DNA of 64,000 bases from Chelydra serpentina (lineage: Eukaryota; Chordata; Testudines; Chelydridae), in assembly GCA_037349315.1 (NCBI GenBank), contig JBAIAC010000006.1:12993501-13057500 (forward strand), read 5' to 3'. The position numbers and the translations under genes were made by a program. Within the stretch, counting starts at the first letter, position 1. Each line of letters starts with the position of its first letter. Under the pieces are notes generated by a model. It worked only from the letters and a program-made list of their open reading frames with translations. It was not told the origin of the DNA and did not search any database. Below, one piece after another: positions 33,926 through 44,875 of this stretch.

Positions 33926-35660
33926 CATGACTGAAGCACGGTCATGGATGGGTATAAACTGTTCAGGAAGGACAGGCGGGGGAGAAAAGGTGGAGGAGTT
34001 GAACTGTATGTAAGAGAGCAGTACGATTGCTCAGAGCTCCAGTATGAAACTGGAGAAAAGCCTGTTGAATGTATTTGGGTTAAATTTAGAGGCGAGAGTA
34101 ACAAGGGTGATGTCATGGTGAGCATCTGCTATAGACCACCAGACCAGGAGGATGAAGCTTTCTTCGGACAACTAACAGAAGTTTTGAGATCACAAGTTTT
34201 GAGAGGCCCTAGTTCTCATGGGGGACTGACTTCTGCTGGAAGAGCAATACAGCAATGCACCGACAATCCAGGAAGATTTGAGAGAGTGTTGGCGACAACT
34301 TCCTGGTGCAAGTGTTGGATGGACCAACTGGGGGCCATGCTCCTCTTGATCTGCTGATCACAAACAGGGAAAAATTGGTAGGGGAAGTAGAAGTGTGTGG
34401 CAACTTGGGTAGCAGTGACCATGAGATGGTCGAGTTCAGGATCTTGACAAAAGGAAGAAAGGAGAGCAGCAGAGTATGGACCCTGGACTTCAGAAAAGCA
34501 GACTTCAACTCCCTCAGGGAACTGATGGGCAGGATCCCCTGGGAGGCTAATATGAGAGGGAAAGGAGTTCAGGAGAGCTGGCTGTATTTTAAAGAAGCCT
34601 TACTGAGGGCACAGGAACAAACCATCCCGATGTGCAGAAAGAATAGCAAATATGGCAGGTGACCAGCTTGGCTTAACAGAGAAATCTTTGGTCAGCTTAA
34701 ACACAGAAAGGAAGCCTACAAGAAGTGGAAACTTGGAAAGATAACTAGGAAGGAGTATAAAAATATTGCTCGAGCATGAAGGGGTGTAATCAGGAAGGCC
34801 AAAGCACAACTGGAGTTGCAGCTAGCAAGGGATGTGAAGGGTAACAAAAAGGGTTTCTACCGGTATGTTAGCAACAAGAAGGTGGTCAGGGAAAGTCTGG
34901 AACCCTTACTGAATGGGGGAGGCAACCTAGTGACAGATGATGAGGAAAAAGCTGAAGTACTCAATGCTTTTTTTGCCTCGGTCCTCACAGACAAGGTCAA
35001 CTCCCAGACTGCTGCACTGGGCAGCACAGTATGGGGGGGAGGTGAGCAGCCCTCAGTGGTGAAAGAACAGGTTAAGGACTGTTTAGAAAAAACTGGACAT
35101 ACACAAGTCCATGGGGCTGGATGCAATTCATCCGAGGGTACTGAGGGAGTTGGCTGATATGATTGCAGAGCCATTGGCCATTATCTTTGAAAACTCGTGG
35201 CAATCGTGGGAGGTCCCGGATGAAAAAGGCAAATATAGTGCCCATCTTTAAAAAAGGGAAGGAGGAGAATCCAGGGAACTACAACCTCACCTCAGTCCCT
35301 GTAAAAAATCATGAAGCAGGTCCTCAAGGAATCCATTTTGAAGCACTTGGAGGAGAGGAAGGTGATGAGGAACAGTCAACATGGATTCACTAAGGGCAAG
35401 TCATGCCTGACCAACCTGATTGCCTTCTATGATGAGATAACTGGCTCTGTGGATAAGGGGAAAGCGGTGGACATGATATATCTTGAGTTTAGCAAAGCTT
35501 TTGATACGGTCTCCCACAGTATGCTTGCCAGCTAGTTAAAGAAGTATGGATTGGATGAATGGACAGTAAGGTGGATAGAAAGCTGGCTAGATCGTTGGGC
35601 TCAAAAGGTACTCATCAACAGCTCAATGTCTAGTTAGCAGCCGGTATCAAGCAGCGTGCC
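33926..35660 (+). mobile_element. Younger CR1 LINE, 5' segment: endonuclease and RT
   Basis: The 5'-truncated copy starts inside the AP-like endonuclease ('KGGGVELYVRE', 'CYRPPDQEDEAFF') and proceeds through the linker to the RT ('NSQHGFTKGKSCLTNLIAF', 'YLEFSKAFDTVSH', the first catalytic Asp replaced by Glu). Stops and frameshifts are frequent. At 35660 it is interrupted by the retroviral LTR. The continuation of the same element, after loss of roughly 150 bp, is at 42741-43207 and 44095-44502, where it ends in the usual TTCTATGATT. Confidence 0.88.
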
Positions 35661-36119
35661 TGTCGTGGAAAAACCACCATGCGTTGTGTTTGAATCAGAT
35701 CAGCCTGAGGCACCTTTATTAGAATACAAGCATATATGCAAGGAGACAGCGTGGTCACATGCAATATGACAAGCTGCTCTGATGCCTTAAAATCAACAAG
35801 CTTATATAGGGTTTTTTATAGCATTCAAACAATACACTTCCTTATGGGTACTTTTCCAACAAGATTCAACAGTTATGCCTTATAAGGAATATATCAAAAC
35901 ATATTTCAGCAAGAAGCAAATTTTCCAGTTTGAGCAAGCACTGTGGTCAAACAGTAGACCAAGGGTTGTGCATTGCAAACTTGCGGTTAGGGGCTTTTAA
36001 CAGACCTGGCTGGTGCAATAGCATCCCTTGGGCCACCCACTCAACTTTCCCCTTTCATCCACCGTCATATTCACTTTATCTTGACCAAAGGGTTTGGGCC
36101 TAAGTAGTTTGCTTCCACA
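35661..36119 (-). repeat. 3' LTR of the endogenous retrovirus (459 bp)
   Basis: Read on the minus strand it starts TGTGGAAGC directly after a purine-rich tract (AAAGTGGGGAC, around 36120-36130) and ends TTCCACGACA. It contains a TATA-like CCCTATATAAGC near 35810 and AATAAA near 35720, in correct order. It separates env from the interrupted CR1. Confidence 0.87.
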
Positions 36120-36155
36120 GTCCCCACTTTGGCTCCCCTATGGCGCCATCAAGGC

Positions 36156-38530
36156 CTAAACCTTCACGAGCCTATGAACTTCAAGTTCCTCATATACATT
36201 CTCTTCCCCAGTGTTCAAAGAGGTATAGACATTTAATTCCATAACCCTTTCCTCCTGAACCCTGGGCGAAGAGGGCCCAGGGCGTGGACTAGGCAGATAA
36301 CTACAGTTTCTACAACAACAACAGCAGAACACCAACCCAAGTAGGAACAATACAAAGACTAACGTCCCTAGTGAAATAATATTTTTGGGTTGGTCTATAG
36401 CCTTAGTAATATGACACAACACATCGTACTGAGTGCATAAGATGAATACCCTATAGGCCATCTGAAAAGCATGTTTTTCAATTCGATAGATATTTTGAAG
36501 CACATGCATTTGACCTTGCAAGTCAGAAATGTTTTGAACTGCAGGTAAGAGAGAGAGAAGATTTTGAAATCGGTCCAGAATTAGGGAAGTCCAATTAAAG
36601 GGCACTTGAAACTTAAGATCCAGTTTTAGTGCTATTTCAGCAGGCCAGTAAATGATATGGCCCCCCGAAGCAGTGGTAAGGTTAAAAAGTATGTCTTGCA
36701 AAATAGTGACCTTAAAATGAACACAGCTGTTATTTGTTTAGAAGAGCAGGTGGCTGCCCAGGGTAGTCCCTTGTGCCACCCCCTCCCAACAGACGTTGTC
36801 ATGGACAGTAACAACCTCTCCTGGCTTTAGCTTCTTTACACACCAAAGCTGTGGGAGTTCCAAGGGCCAAAGTGTCCACAGGTTCCCTACTTCCACCCAA
36901 ATGTCGGGCGTTATTCCAGGAGCACTGACTACAAACTGACTAGGCATGCCAGGAGGCTTGATTTCCCAATCATGGTGAATTACCCAATCCCACAAGCATC
37001 CGCCCCAGGGACCTGACAGGATTCGGTATGTGGGAGCCCATACTCCTTTAACGGGCCCGTATGCTTGGAAAGTGCACTGTGAATGTCTGCACCTCCACCC
37101 TGAAAACCTCCAAGTATGTCTCCACGGCCACAAATCAGATGGCACCCCTGAAGCACTAGTAAGGGCCGTGGGCCAAACCTGATGCTCAAGATCTTCCCAA
37201 ATGGCCATTAGTTGAACATTCAAGAAATCTTGAATCTCCGAACATGCCAGATCCCACTGTACTTCCTTTCCTGCCCCAGAGATGTTTACTATAATTTCTG
37301 TTAGCAGTGTTTGGGTCAGTAAACTGAGGGCGGAAATAACCTGCAACTCACCAACCCCAGCCTGTGTTTCGGTTAGTTGTGCCCCGGTAATGAGACCAGT
37401 GGCCTTTTCCAATTGTCCTAGTTTTTCATCATGTTGTTGGCCTTTGTAACCGTTCCAAAGTGCCGCTGCACTATTGGCACCATCCCATAGGTGTTCTGGC
37501 AGGCCCCTTTTCCTTCTGGAGGGGACCCAAGCTTTTTGCTGCGCTAACCGAATAGCAGCCCCCTGGGAACAATTAGGATAATATGAGGTAATCTGAAAGC
37601 CAGATAAGGGCAGAGTAAACTTTATAGTACCTAATGTAGCATTTATGATAGTTAGTCGAGATCCCTGAACATCTCTTTGTGGTAACGCACCAGAGCAATG
37701 GCATTAACAGCATGGGAAGGGGTATATTGTAGTATAGTGCAGGTTAAATTATTAGTTACTGGAATTTCTTGAATACAGGTGAGCTTTCTAGCAGCAGAAC
37801 ACATTCTTTGGGTATAAGTTTGATTAACAACTAATTGGGTAGCCAAATAACAGTAAGGGCCGTTCCCAGGGGCCACACGGCAAATGCCTGCAATAGCCAT
37901 CATGTCCACCTTGCTATAAAACCTGTGGACTTCAAAAACGGATTCCCAGGGTTCTGAAGTAGTCATATCATATATATTTATTTCTACAGACCCACCTGTT
38001 TTCCACGTAATTGTTCGCTCATATGAGAAATTTCGGATTTTAAAAAATAAATTTATCGAACAATATGTGAGTAAGTCGCTAAGGTGTGATGGCCGAGGCC
38101 AGAGGGTTTCATCCGAATATAGGGTATTTTTTGTATCCGGATATGTTACAGGGATAGGAGTAGGGGGTGGGGAAACAATGGGGATAGTGGTAGTGGCAGC
38201 AAGGCGCTTTTGGTATTCCTCATCTGAAAGCCAATTAGGGAGAGCAGTACATTCCCAAGGTACTTGCCCAACAGCGCACTGTGCAGCCCCTGGGAGAAAC
38301 CCTAAATACCAAGTAGTACCACATTCCCAAGCAAAGAGTCCACAACTTCCTCCTTGCCAGTGTACAATACTCCGTCTCTTCCACCAGGGCCAATTCTCAA
38401 TGTCCTTTGTAGTCAGAAAGGTTTGGGCTCCAGTAGCTTTGGAGGTTTCAGCAGCACAGGCATTTCTTACATTTACCTGGGGCAATCATGGTCCTCTTAC
38501 TCGGGGTTTTACTGTAGTTTCTTTCATGGG
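36156..38530 (-). pseudogene. Retroviral envelope gene (surface and transmembrane subunits), broken
   Basis: Three long minus-strand open segments make up env: 38485-37652, 37412-36738 and 36701-36156. The second and third are in the same frame and separated only by a stop just below 36738. The first is in a different frame, so one frameshift lies between about 37652 and 37412. The last segment has a hydrophobic membrane span (LVFVLFLLGLVF) followed by a cysteine cluster and a tail with tyrosine-based signals, as in retroviral TM proteins. Cysteines and N-glycosylation sites are frequent in the first segment. A run of 17 G (C on the coding strand) at 38528-38544 lies near the start. The gene cannot make a full envelope as it stands. 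Confidence 0.78.
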
Positions 38531-38901
38531 GGGGGGGGGGGGGGCACTGTTGAGCCACCAATGGCTCCTGGCATCCAGAAGAACATGAAAGTATTGTGAA
38601 AGTTCAGCAACAGCAGCAATAGCAGGGTTACACACATGAACCAGATAGAGGGCATGAGCCATTTCCACACCATGGCTGACTCCCTTATTCTGGCAGGAGG
38701 ATCGGTCATAGCCGATAGTCGGTGAGTGCCAGTGGGCGCTTGGCTCACCACTGAGCTTTGGCGGGCATTATTATGGCCCTATTTCCTGTGTCCTCCTTAC
38801 CAGTGGGCTGAAGCTTCCAACTGGCAGTAAAAGCAGATCACAGGAGGCTAAAGTGGGTGGGATCATCCATGAGCCAATGAACTCAATGTCGGGAGTTAGG
38901 T

Positions 38902-39976
38902 TTACTTCCTCTTCCTGAGGTTGTACCTAGGCTCCTCCTCTGGAACGGGGGAAAGGTCGCTAGGGCAATTACTCTGGCAGTTCTCGGGAGTCGGGTTTGT
39001 TGGTTGGAAGTCCGCAGTGTCCGGGTCCAGAGCCAGAGTTGTCTTTTTGCAGTGGGAAGCGTGGATCCAGCTGGCGAGTCCTTTACACTTGACTGCCGTG
39101 TGGGTGGTTAGCAGAACCTTGTAGGGGCCTTTCCAGCGAGGCTCTAGGGAAGTCGTTCTCTGGTGCACTTTAATGTGGACCCAATCTCCAGGCTGTAATG
39201 GGTGGCACAGGGTGTCAGCCGGTTCAGGTAGGGCACTTTGTACCTGCGAGTGAATAGACCTAACACAACGAATTAGCATCCTACAGTATGCCATAACATT
39301 ATTGTCATTTAGCTGCAGGTCTAGTTGGCAAAGGAGTGGAGGAGGGTTTACTGGCATTCCCACGGGTCTGGCCATGAGAATTTCGTGGGGGATAGGCCAT
39401 GTTTACGTGAAGGAGTGCTTCTCATGTGCATGAGAGCAAGGGGTAGAGCATCAGGCCATTTCAAGTTGGTTTCAGCACAGATCTTGGAGATTTTGTTTTT
39501 CAGTTCACCATTTTTGCATTCAGCTGCCCTCGCACTCTGGGGTGATGTGCACAATGAAAGTGTTGGTTGATGTTTAGGGCTTTGCAAATGTTTTGCATGA
39601 CTTGGCCTGTGAAATGGGTGCCTCAGTCACTATTAATAGAGATGGGTAGACCAAACCGGGGAATAAACTCCTTTAACAGTCTCTTAGCAACCGTGATGGA
39701 ATAGGCTTTTGCACAAGGATAGGCCTCTATCCATCCGGAGTACATGCAAACACAAACAAGAACATACTCATAAGAACAACATTTTGGCATGCTGATAAAA
39801 ATCAACCTGCACGGGGTGGGGTGCACAGCTGGTTTTGTTTTCACTGGTCTGCCACTATTGTGGGCTAGGCAAATGGGACAGGAATTGCAGTACTGCTGTG
39901 CCATAATGGAAAAAATTGGGGCATACCAGTGTTGCAGCACTGATGCAATCATCCCCCCTTTGCTCACGTGTGCCAT
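38902..39976 (-). pseudogene. Retroviral integrase, broken
   Basis: The N-terminal zinc-binding part is cut: only its second half with CNSCPIC remains. The core follows ('YSGWIEAYP'), but the position of the first catalytic aspartate, just before that motif, is cysteine (VCVCMYSGW). The second aspartate is present (INSD) and is followed by an in-frame TGA at about 39620, probably from CGA. The C-terminal DNA-binding domain is clear at 39375-38902 ('GDWVHIK', 'WKGPYKVLL'). One frameshift lies between 39348 and 39375. The gene is non-functional. Confidence 0.82.
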
Positions 39977-41088
39977 TAATTACACAGGTTACATATGGTC
40001 CAGCTTGGTCCAGGGGAACAAGTGAAGCGATGACATTACTGATCTCCTGGCTATCCTAACGGCTGTGAAGGGGTAAGGGAGAAAGGAGAGGGGTGGAGGT
40101 GGAAAGGCAGGGCAATAGGGACAGTCTCTTTTCCATTATTCTGTTCCTGGGAAGATAGGCACAGGGCTTGGTGTGGCCCTTTCCCTCTACCCCATTTTGG
40201 ACAGTTGTTACGGGGTCCTTGGGTGTTCTGGATTTGGAGGGCCATTAACTTAGCTTCAACAGCATCCTTTTTCTTTTCTAATTAGCGATGATAATGTTGG
40301 GCAGCTGCTAGAATTTCATCTTGTTTTTTTCCTTACCAGTCTACAATACCAATTTTTAATTGGTCTCCCAGCCTTGGATTTAGTCCCTGGACAAAAGCAG
40401 CTACCACGGCTTGCCTGGCCTCGTGCTCTGCATTGTTTATGCCTGAGTAGCTTTCAAAGGCGGACTTAAGGTGCTGCAGATTGTCAGATGGGTTTTCTCC
40501 TTTGTTTTGTCTATAAGCATTCATTTTAGTCCAATCGGCTTTCTTTGGACAGACTGTGAGAACCACATCTAACAACCCTCTCCTAAGCCCTTCTAGATTT
40601 GTCTGGTTGTGGCCAGAGTCACGTGCGGGCCACCTGGCTTCTTGGCAGATGCGGTTTAATGTTTCTCTGGGTAGGATTCCTCTTAAGAGTTGGTTTAGGT
40701 CTGCCCAGGTGGGATTGTAGGAGTTTATGACGGTTCTTAATTCTTCTTGGAATTTAATGGGGGTCTTCCCTTATTTTGGGGAATTTTTCAGTCAAGTTCT
40801 ACAAATTGGTGGGAGACCAGGGTGCGTGTACCATCACTAAAGTTCCCCCACCCGTGCCATCTAAACCTGGGAGTTGGCGTAAGGGATACTGCCCAAGGGT
40901 GGAGGTAGATGTAAAGGGCGCAAGGGGGGCCTCGTGTCGCTGTCTCCTAGTACGATACGCCGGTTCAGCGTCGTCTAGGTTGTTAAGTGGTTCTAGACCC
41001 ATTAGATCTTCTAATTCTCTGAATTGGGCTGACATTTGGCAGAGTGAACCCTCCCCCCCCCCGCCCATCGAGTCTCCTGAATGGCCTG

Positions 41089-41975
41089 GGGATTCCATGT
41101 TCGGTGAAACAGAGGCCTGCACCGGGGTTACTGCCTGAGTAGGGGGCCTCTGGGTGGTGGAATCAGGTTCCTGGCCATATGGTGGGGGCGATGATGGTGG
41201 CGACTGGTCAGTGATCAACTAAATGGCAGCAGCTCTGCCTGGGCTAGATTGGTCTGATCCTGGGGACTGTGCCCGCTGCTGGGCTTCCACTTGCGAAAAA
41301 GGTTCAGGGGCAGCTAGTTGTCTGGTTTCCAAGAACAAATCAATGAAATCATCGGTTGGGGCCGATGGGGGAGCCTGAAGAGACTTTAAAGCAGGGGTCT
41401 CAAACACGCGGCCCACGGGCCACATGCGGCCCGCGGAGTTATTTCCTGTGGCCCGCCATAGGCGCCGACTCCACTGGCAACCAAGCTCCAAACATTACTG
41501 AGTGTTTATATTTTATTAAAACCCCTCTTTGCATTACAGTTTTTAAAAAGTTAATACATTGACTTTTAATAGAAAACTATATTACTCTTCATTTTTAAAA
41601 TTTTTGGCTATACTTTTGTATCATTGTATGAAAAGGTTTCAGTGATGCGGCCGTTGGGCCAATTTACTAGTTCTCATGTGGCCCTCGCGGTGATCTGAGT
41701 TTGAGATCCCTTCTTTAAAGGGTAGAGAGGTACTTGCTGGCCAGCAAAATTCTGGGGGGCAGCCAATTTTTCCTTTGCATCCTTTAATTGCATTTTAAGT
41801 TTTTCTTGGGAGTCCTTAAGCCTCTCTTGGGAGTCCTTAAGGCTCCTCATTTGAGATTCATGGCGCCATTTTTCTGCTTCTTCATACCAATTAAAATATG
41901 CATCAAATTGACTTTGTCCGACCTTTTAAGCCAGAAATGCGCCTCTGAGGTGCACAATCTTATCAAGGTCGAAGC
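41089..41975. repeat. Left arm of an 887-bp inverted duplication
   Basis: This retroviral gag segment, including its MITE, is repeated in inverted orientation at 43208-44094. Every stretch I compared was identical, and both arms are exactly 887 bp. This arm is the donor, since it is collinear with the rest of the provirus. Confidence 0.95.
41392..41712. mobile_element. hAT-type MITE in retroviral gag, with 8-bp duplication
   Basis: Termini are CAGGGGTCTCAAAC and GTTTGAGATCCCTT. The flanking direct repeat CTTTAAAG occurs at 41384-41391 and 41713-41720. The 8-bp target duplication and CAG-type end indicate hAT. No transposase is encoded. Confidence 0.85.
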
Positions 41976-42373
41976 TTCCCTCTGAGGGAAACTAATTTTG
42001 TGTCATCCTAGTATACCAATTCCATTTCTCCAAAAACTTGCAAGTAACAGGACTGTAATTTATGTACATGTAGTACGGAGGTGTGCCTTTTGGCGGGACG
42101 GGGATCCCTTTAGACCCATCAGCCCCCATCTGACTTGAGTCACTCACACAGGTCTATCAAATAGGAAAGGCTTGCCAAGGGTGTCCACGACCCTCCTACA
42201 CTCTTTATCAGCAAAGAGCGTTGGCTAGTCTCAGAGAGAACGGCGCCGCTTACTCTAATTGCTTCAGGCAAGATGGTCAGATCAGTCAGTTGCTTATAAA
42301 CAGCCTTCTGGCGGGGATGGGAAAGGAAAGAGGTCATGGGGTCATCCGAAGACAGGGAAAAGGATAGGGTCAC

Positions 42374-42740
42374 ACACTCCTAGACCCAGGCAGGCCCTTC
42401 TGCCTCAGTCAGGGCCCTACTAGTTGCAGTCACAGGGCTTGCATAAGAGACATCTCTGGTCACACACTTGTGGGCTTCGCAGAGAGCTCTGGGCGTCTTC
42501 CTGTGACCCTCACTCACACTGGTGTGGCGAGGCCCTGGATCACTTTGGATCCACCGATCCCCACTTTCACTCACCCACACTGGCACCTACAGAGTCCTAC
42601 CCAGCCACACCCTGTGGCTCTTCCCGGGGTAACCAGAAGGGCATCAGGTGTGTCTGGCAGCAAAAGTTCCGGATCCAGTGCGCAATTCACCCAAATCCAG
42701 AGCCTACGGGCAGTCCTCCACCAGAACCCATGATAGAGAT
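42374..42740 (-). other. Putative retroviral leader remnant
   Basis: This non-coding stretch lies between gag and the CR1 junction. No LTR end or tRNA-complementary primer site was recognised. It is assigned to the provirus only by position. Confidence 0.4.
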
Positions 42741-43207
42741 TTAAAAGGTCTCTGGAGAGTAGGGATAGGGTCCAGAGTGACTTAGACAAATTAGAGGATT
42801 GGGCCAAAAGAAATTGGATGAGGTTCAACAAGGACAAGTGCAGAGTCCTGCACTTAGGACTGAAGAATCCCATGCACCGCTACAGGCTGGGCACTGACTG
42901 GCTAAGCGGTGGTTCTGCAGAAAAGGACCTGGGGATTACAGTGGACAAGAAGCTGGATATGAGTCAACAGTTTGCCCTTATTGCCAAGAAGGCTAACAGC
43001 ATATTGGGCTGCATTAGTAGGAGCATTGCCAGCAAATTGAGGGGGTGATTATTCCCCTCTATTTGGCACTGGTAAGGCAACATCTGGAGTACTGCATCCA
43101 GTTTTGAGTCCCCCACTACAGAAAGGATGTCGACAAACTGGAGAGACTCCAGGGGAGGGCAACAAAAATAATTAGGGAGCTGGGGCACATGTACATGTTT
43201 CACATGT
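42741..43207 (+). mobile_element. Younger CR1 LINE, middle segment
   Basis: Codons for '[17 protein letters not shown]' and '[15 protein letters not shown]' belong to the C-terminal end of the CR1 ORF2. The segment then runs into the 3' untranslated region ('GGGCAACAAAAATAATTAGG') up to GGGGCACATG at about 43188, after which about 20 bases lead into the inverted duplication. Confidence 0.88.
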
Positions 43208-44094
43208 GCTTCGACCTTGATAAGATTGTGCACCTCAGAGGCGCATTTCTGGCTTAAAAGGTCGGACAAAGTCAATTTGATGCATATTTTAATTGGTATG
43301 AAGAAGCAGAAAAATGGCGCCATGAATCTCAAATGAGGAGCCTTAAGGACTCCCAAGAGAGGCTTAAGGACTCCCAAGAAAAACTTAAAATGCAATTAAA
43401 GGATGCAAAGGAAAAATTGGCTGCCCCCCAGAATTTTGCTGGCCAGCAAGTACCTCTCTACCCTTTAAAGAAGGGATCTCAAACTCAGATCACCGCGAGG
43501 GCCACATGAGAACTAGTAAATTGGCCCAACGGCCGCATCACTGAAACCTTTTCATACAATGATACAAAAGTATAGCCAAAAATTTTAAAAATGAAGAGTA
43601 ATATAGTTTTCTATTAAAAGTCAATGTATTAACTTTTTAAAAACTGTAATGCAAAGAGGGGTTTTAATAAAATATAAACACTCAGTAATGTTTGGAGCTT
43701 GGTTGCCAGTGGAGTCGGCGCCTATGGCGGGCCACAGGAAATAACTCCGCGGGCCGCATGTGGCCCGTGGGCCGCGTGTTTGAGACCCCTGCTTTAAAGT
43801 CTCTTCAGGCTCCCCCATCGGCCCCAACCGATGATTTCATTGATTTGTTCTTGGAAACCAGACAACTAGCTGCCCCTGAACCTTTTTCGCAAGTGGAAGC
43901 CCAGCAGCGGGCACAGTCCCCAGGATCAGACCAATCTAGCCCAGGCAGAGCTGCTGCCATTTAGTTGATCACTGACCAGTCGCCACCATCATCGCCCCCA
44001 CCATATGGCCAGGAACCTGATTCCACCACCCAGAGGCCCCCTACTCAGGCAGTAACCCCGGTGCAGGCCTCTGTTTCACCGAACATGGAATCCC
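43208..44094. repeat. Right arm of the 887-bp inverted duplication, inserted in CR1
   Basis: This is the inverted copy of 41089-41975. It sits within the CR1 3' untranslated region between GGGGCACATG (about 43188) and TTATGAGG (44095). About 20 extra bases (TACATGTTTCACATGT) at its left junction repeat the word CACATG, pointing to microhomology at the breakpoint. Confidence 0.95.
43471..43791. mobile_element. Second (inverted-duplication) copy of the same hAT MITE
   Basis: Identical to 41392-41712 in reverse orientation, with the same flanking CTTTAAAG repeats. It was therefore carried here as part of the 887-bp duplication rather than by an independent insertion. Confidence 0.88.
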
Positions 44095-44502
44095 TTATGA
44101 GGAGAGGCTGAGGGAACTGGGCTTATTTAATCTGCAGAAGAGAAGAGCGAGGGAGGATTTGATAGCAGCCTTCGACTACCTGAAGGGGGATTCCAAAGAG
44201 GATGGAGCTTGCTAGGCTCTTCTCAGTGGTGGCAGATGACAGAACAAGAAGCAATGGTCTCACGTTGCAGTGGGAGAGGTCTAGGTTGGATATTAGGAAG
44301 AACTATTTCACTAGGAGTGTGGTGAAGCACTGGACTGGGTTACCTAGGGAGGTGGTGGGATCTCCATCCTTAGAGGTTTTTAAGGCCCGGCTTGACAAAG
44401 CCCTGGCTAGGATGATTTAGTTGGGGATTGGTCCTGCTTTGAGCAGGGGGTTGGACTAGATGACTTCCTGAGGTTCCCTTCCAATCCTAATCTTCTATGA
44501 TT
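44095..44502 (+). mobile_element. Younger CR1 LINE, 3' end
   Basis: It resumes with TTATGAGGAGAGGCTGAGGG directly after the inverted copy and ends in 'CTTCCAATCCTAATCTTCTATGATT', the CR1 terminus. In the CR1 consensus I know, GGGGCACATG is followed almost immediately by the TTATGAGGAG block, so the 887-bp segment is an insertion into this CR1. Confidence 0.88.
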
Positions 44503-44535
44503 CATTGGACTGACCCAGTATGGCCATTCTTATAT

Positions 44536-44875
44536 GCATTCCAAGAAAAAGGGTGAATCAGAGCTGTGCTACTTCATTTACAGATTTTTCTCATAGCTTT
44601 CCTGTATAGTAGCAATATACCAGGTCTACATCTCAAAATAACTCTGACAGAGAGGCAGGCCAACATAACCCACCAGCCCCAGTGTATGCATAAAGCTCAC
44701 GAAGGAAAAGCAAACAAGGTTTGAATTCACACAAGATTCATTGTGAATTTACTAGAGGCTGTGGGTGCGGGAATAGAGGGTGTCTCAGCGCTGGATCAGG
44801 CCTGCAGGGAGCTGAGGGCAGGATCCAGGCATAAGAGCCTACCCTCATAATTCTCCACAGCAACCTCCTGTATAA
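44536..44875. other. No gene recognised
   Basis: Short unassigned sequence between the CR1 stack and the transposase-like element. Confidence 0.4.

Larger units (their letters stand above)
40050..42373 (-). pseudogene. Retroviral gag (with short protease remnant), broken
   Basis: 40575-40333 is capsid-like ('NPSDNLQHLKSAFESYSGI', 'FVQGLNPRLGDQLK'). 40245-40051 has a nucleocapsid-like basic segment with a degenerate zinc knuckle. 41218-40799 is a proline-rich matrix/p12-like stretch. A short stretch below 40050 ending near 39975 looks like the start of a protease and then jumps directly into integrase. The gag is additionally interrupted by the hAT MITE at 41392-41712 and by several stops. 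42373-42140 is open but not clearly gag. Confidence 0.72.
35661..42740 (-). mobile_element. Endogenous retrovirus, minus strand, 5' LTR and RT lost
   Basis: From right to left the provirus reads: leader and gag (42740-40050), a short protease remnant, integrase (39976-38902), env (about 38530-36156) and a 3' LTR (36119-35661). The reverse transcriptase and RNase H are missing by internal deletion near 39970. No 5' LTR or primer-binding site was found at the right end, which directly adjoins CR1, so a deletion removed the 5' LTR and about 150 bp of CR1. The integrase and envelope layout suggest a gamma/epsilon-type (class I) retrovirus; this is an inference from style only. Confidence 0.85.

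Noticed and set aside
34816..35157. Stand-alone 113-codon gene
   Set aside because: It is the CR1 ORF2 linker and RT start; neighbouring fragments in other frames complete the same LINE protein.
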